From an uncultured Roseburia sp. (GTDB taxonomy: Bacteria > Bacillota_A > Clostridia > Lachnospirales > Lachnospiraceae): a stretch of 64,000 nucleotides of DNA. Positions 61,392 to 64,000 of the stretch are shown piece by piece. The notes under the pieces are model-generated. The model made no database searches. It saw only the letters and a list, made by a program, of their open reading frames with translations, and had not been told where the DNA came from. Location: positions 14,914-78,913 of the forward strand of contig USRX01000008.1 of the NCBI GenBank assembly GCA_900557275.1. Reading direction: 5' to 3'. How positions within the stretch are numbered: the stretch's first letter is position 1; every line of letters starts with the position of its first letter. A program made the translations under genes and the position numbers.

Positions 61392-63110
61392 ATGAAAAAA
61401 GGTCAGGTATTAGAAGGAACAGTGGAAAAGGTTGCATTTCCGAATAAGGGAATCGTTTCTGTTGAAGATAAAAAAGTGATTTTAAAAAATGCAGTGCCGG
61501 GACAGAAGGTGCGTTTTTCCGTGAGCAAAGTGAGAAAGGGAAAAGGCGAAGGCCGTGTGCTGGAAGTGTTGGAGAAATCTCCACTGGAGATGGAGCAGCC
61601 CAATTGTGTCCATTATGGAATCTGCGGTGGCTGCACATATCAGTCTCTTCCTTACAAAGAACAACTGAAACTGAAAGAAAGTCAGGTACTGGAGCTGATG
61701 GAAGCAGTCGTCCCCAATGCAGTAGATATTTTTGAAGGGATCAAACCCAGCCCGGTAGAATTTGGATACCGTAACAAAATGGAGTTTACCTTCGGAGATG
61801 AGATTAAAGAGGGACCATTATCTCTTGGCATGCATAAAAGAGGCAGTTTTTATGATATCGTGACCGTAGATCAGTGCAAGATCATGGACGAAGACTTTCG
61901 AAAAATCCTGTCCGGTACATTGGAATTTTTCAGGGAGAGAGATATACCGTTTTATCATCGGATGAGACATGAAGGGTATCTGCGCCATCTGCTGGTAAGA
62001 AAAGCGGTTAAGACAGGGGAAATTTTAATTGATCTGGTAACGACAACACAGGGGATTCAGAAAAATACGGGAGAAAATCTACAGCAAAAATTGTTATCAG
62101 AATGGAAAGATATGCTTCTTAATCTTTCACTTAACGGAACTATAGCAGGCATCTTGCATACAAAAAATGACAGTGTGGCAGATGCGGTAAAAAATGAAGG
62201 AACGGACATTTTATATGGTAAAGATCATATTTATGAAGAATTGTTAGGACTGAAATTTAAGATTTCCGTATTTTCTTTCTTTCAGACAAACTCACTGGGA
62301 GCAGAAGTGCTGTATCAGACAGCAAGGGAATACATTGGAGATACGCTGGATGAGAAAGCAGATAAGACAGTTTATGATCTGTACAGCGGAACCGGAACTA
62401 TCGCGCAGATCCTGTCTCCGGCAGCAAAGAAAGTGATCGGTGTGGAGATTATTGAAGAGGCAGTGGAAGCAGCAAAAGTAAATGCCGCTTTGAATGGTCT
62501 GGAAAATTGTGAATTTATTGCCGGCGATGTGCTGAAAGTGCTGGATACGATTGAAGAGAAACCGGACTTTATCGTATTGGATCCACCAAGAGATGGTGTG
62601 CATCCGAAAGCACTTGCGAAAATTATCAAATATGGTGTAGACCGTATGATCTATATTTCCTGTAAACCGACCAGTCTGCAGCGTGATCTGGAGATGCTGC
62701 AGGCGGGTGGATACCGTGCAGAACGGATTTGCTGCGTGGATATGTTTCCGGCGACAGCAAATGTGGAGACGGTTGTACTGCTTTCCCACAAAAAGCCAGA
62801 CGGACATATCAACGTAAAAATTGAGTTTGGCGAGGGTGAGGGAAAAGTTCCACTTGATAATATTGCTAAAAGAGCGGAAAGCTATAAGCCCAAAGAACGA
62901 GTGACCTACAAAATGATAAAGGAGTACATAGAAGCGAAATACGGCTTCAAAGCACATACCGCATATATCGCAGAGGTAAAGAGAGATTTAGGCTTGCCGA
63001 TGTATGATGCTCCTAATGCGGTAGAAGAATTGAAACAGCCGAGGAAACATCCGACAGCGGAGAAAGTGGAAGCGATAAAGGATGCGTTGAAGCATTTTGA
63101 AGTGATTTAA
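61392..63110 (+). CDS. rlmCD: 23S rRNA (uracil-C5)-methyltransferase, RlmCD/RumA type, with extra C-terminal domain
   Basis: 572 residues. N-terminal TRAM domain (1-60), cluster cysteines Cys72, Cys78 and Cys81 (CVHYGICGGC) for [4Fe-4S], SAM-binding DLYSGTGTIAQIL, FIVLDPPRDGVHP and the nucleophilic Cys in YISCKPTSLQRDL. It methylates U747 and/or U1939 of 23S rRNA. After the usual end (around residue 465) come about 105 extra residues with TYKMIKEYIEAKYGFK and AEVKRDLGLPMYD, ending in RKHPTAEKVEAIKDALKHF. That tail also occurs on unrelated clostridial methyltransferases, as best I recall. Confidence 0.92.
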   Translation: MKKGQVLEGTVEKVAFPNKGIVSVEDKKVILKNAVPGQKVRFSVSKVRKGKGEGRVLEVLEKSPLEMEQPNCVHYGICGGCTYQSLPYKEQLKLKESQVLELMEAVVPNAVDIFEGIKPSPVEFGYRNKMEFTFGDEIKEGPLSLGMHKRGSFYDIVTVDQCKIMDEDFRKILSGTLEFFRERDIPFYHRMRHEGYLRHLLVRKAVKTGEILIDLVTTTQGIQKNTGENLQQKLLSEWKDMLLNLSLNGTIAGILHTKNDSVADAVKNEGTDILYGKDHIYEELLGLKFKISVFSFFQTNSLGAEVLYQTAREYIGDTLDEKADKTVYDLYSGTGTIAQILSPAAKKVIGVEIIEEAVEAAKVNAALNGLENCEFIAGDVLKVLDTIEEKPDFIVLDPPRDGVHPKALAKIIKYGVDRMIYISCKPTSLQRDLEMLQAGGYRAERICCVDMFPATANVETVVLLSHKKPDGHINVKIEFGEGEGKVPLDNIAKRAESYKPKERVTYKMIKEYIEAKYGFKAHTAYIAEVKRDLGLPMYDAPNAVEELKQPRKHPTAEKVEAIKDALKHFEVI

Positions 63111-63117
63111 TAATGGT

Positions 63118-63157
63118 GAGCGTATCATTAAAAATAGTGGTACGCTTTTCTTTAAAA
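63118..63157 (+). terminator. Terminator after rlmCD
   Basis: AGCGTATCAT pairs with GTGGTACGCT (G-U pairs) and is followed by TTTTCTTT. Confidence 0.75.
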
Positions 63158-63210
63158 TATTTGGGAAGCAATATATAAGTGCTGAATATGCTTGAAATGA
63201 GGAAGATGGA

Positions 63211-63621
63211 GTGAACCGTATTACAGAAATAACAAAGCGAGATATTTAAGATTTATTTCAGAATGGATTAGAGATAGACGAATTTTTTCAAACCCGAACC
63301 GTTACTTATACTTATTATGGTCGCCTTGAAGAAATAGATTTTCTTAAAAGATTATATGATTTGGAGAGAATGCCAAGTTTTGATTCAAGATTTGCAAATG
63401 CAGAACAGGATATTTGGCAACATACAGTGAATAATGATGATTATCCATACTGCTGGGTTTTTGAAGACAAAAGATTCAATTTACAAGATGGTAGCGATGA
63501 AGTATATTTAAAATTTCTTTGCGAAGTATTTCACCCTGCTGTTCGATATGATAAGGGATACTGGAAAGAATTTTTAGTGGCAACTAACAAGCTATTACAA
63601 AATGACGGTTGGAAGCTATGA
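63211..63621 (+). pseudogene. Remnant of an AbiJ-like (AbiJ-NTD3) abortive-infection gene
   Basis: From the GTG at 63211 (GGAGTG context) the frame encodes VNRITEITKRDI, then a TAA at 63247-63249, then DLFQNGLEIDEFF and the open stretch to 63621 (PSFDSRFANAEQDIWQH, HPAVRYDKGYWKEFL). It resembles the N-terminal AbiJ-NTD3 domain of phage-defence proteins. One internal stop and loss of everything after about residue 136 make it a broken fragment. Sequence after 63621 belongs to other genes. Confidence 0.7.
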
Positions 63622-63885
63622 AACGACAGGCAGGCAGCCCCCAAAAGAAAATGCGTCGCCATTGGCGACTAATTTATCAAAAGGGCGTTCTGATGAGGAA
63701 TTAGGAGAACTTGTTGGAGAAAGCAAAGACCAGATACGCCGCTATATCCGTCTAACGGAGCTTGTTCCCGAAATCCTGCAAATGGTAGATGAAAGGCAGA
63801 TTGCTTTTCGTCCTGCGGTTGAGGTTTCTTATCTGACCGAGGAACAGCAATACACCCTGCTTGAAGCAATGGAGTACAACGATGC
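63602..63885 (+). pseudogene. Internal fragment of a ParB/Spo0J-type partition protein
   Basis: From about 63686 the frame encodes GRSDEELGELVGESKDQIRRYIRLTELVPEILQMVDERQIAF, the HTH core of ParB proteins found on conjugative elements, and continues to LLEAMEYNDA. Neither the N-terminal nuclease domain nor the C-terminus exists. It joins the AbiJ remnant upstream and a recombinase fragment downstream, so it is a fossil. Confidence 0.75.
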
Positions 63886-64000
63886 TTTATCGCAATCAAT
63901 AACAGCGTGGACAGCGACAAACCACAGGATAACGACTTTACCCCGTTCCTCAACATAATGAACGAGTGGTATGCCAAGGACACCAGCAACAAGATAAAGT
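63884..64000 (+). pseudogene. Internal fragment of a serine recombinase, running off the window
   Basis: In the frame starting at 63883-63885 the translation FIAINNSVDSDKPQDNDFTPFLN followed by IMNEWYAKDTSNKIK matches the middle of the resolvase catalytic domain of large serine recombinases (TnpX-like). It begins mid-domain, directly after ParB codons, with no start. It continues past the window edge, so later integrity is unknown. Confidence 0.75.

Overview
The window reads as chromosomal DNA of a low-to-mid GC anaerobic Firmicute, most likely a Lachnospiraceae (Blautia/Dorea/Mediterraneibacter-like) gut bacterium. This is inferred from the type 1B PyrD/PyrK pair, butyryl-CoA dehydrogenase with EtfBA, an EFR1-type ferredoxin, YerC, DUF1836, RlmCD with a family-specific tail, strong GGAGG ribosome sites and many TGn-extended -10 promoters. 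No rRNA, tRNA or CRISPR array was seen.

Layout. 1-6.4 kb: S8 protease (touching the window edge), MBL hydrolase, glyoxalase I, and a class II aldolase flanked by two LysR regulators. 7-10.4 kb: a short cobalamin nucleotide-loop module (cobU, cobS, a second diverged CobU-like gene), then hflX. 10.7-14.8 kb: pyrC-pyrF-pyrK-pyrD. 15-25 kb: the most unusual region. It holds a LysR gene, two paralogous cysteine-rich proteins of the L-fucose/L-arabinose isomerase superfamily, a SufS-type cysteine desulfurase, a SufE-like persulfide carrier, a small helical protein, a natural fusion of that small protein with SufE, and a divergent PucR regulator. I propose a dedicated sulfur-delivery system whose clients are the two isomerase-fold proteins; its chemistry is unknown. 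25-27 kb: pyrE, a VanZ-like gene and a small membrane protein, then an array of 80-bp repeats and an M29 aminopeptidase with a long N-terminal extension. 29.9-33.7 kb: purE, purM, purN, purD. 34-38 kb: HAD phosphatase, then a YtrA-type GntR regulator with an ABC ATPase and permease. 38.5-47 kb: fabH, amidase with SPOR domain, iron alcohol dehydrogenase, D-lyxose/D-mannose isomerase, orphan NitT/TauT-type binding lipoprotein, GNAT, sfsA, EFR1 ferredoxin. 47.7-52 kb: acyl-CoA dehydrogenase, etfB, etfA, larE. 52.4-55.8 kb: an SPFH/zinc-ribbon/TPM operon resembling Bacillus ydjI-ydjG-ydjH without pspA. 56-63.1 kb: yerC, DUF1836, pcrA, two small membrane proteins, rlmCD. 63.1-64 kb: a scar of broken fragments from mobile or defence genes (AbiJ-like, ParB, serine recombinase).

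A dispersed structured repeat (about 80 bp, two hairpins, ending in a TGn-TATAAT extended -10 in most copies) occurs at three loci: two units before gloA, three and a quarter before the M29 peptidase, one before the alcohol dehydrogenase. It always has the orientation of the downstream gene. Coordinates and starts come from reading frames and ribosome-binding sites. Family names are recognised from motifs, not from a database search.
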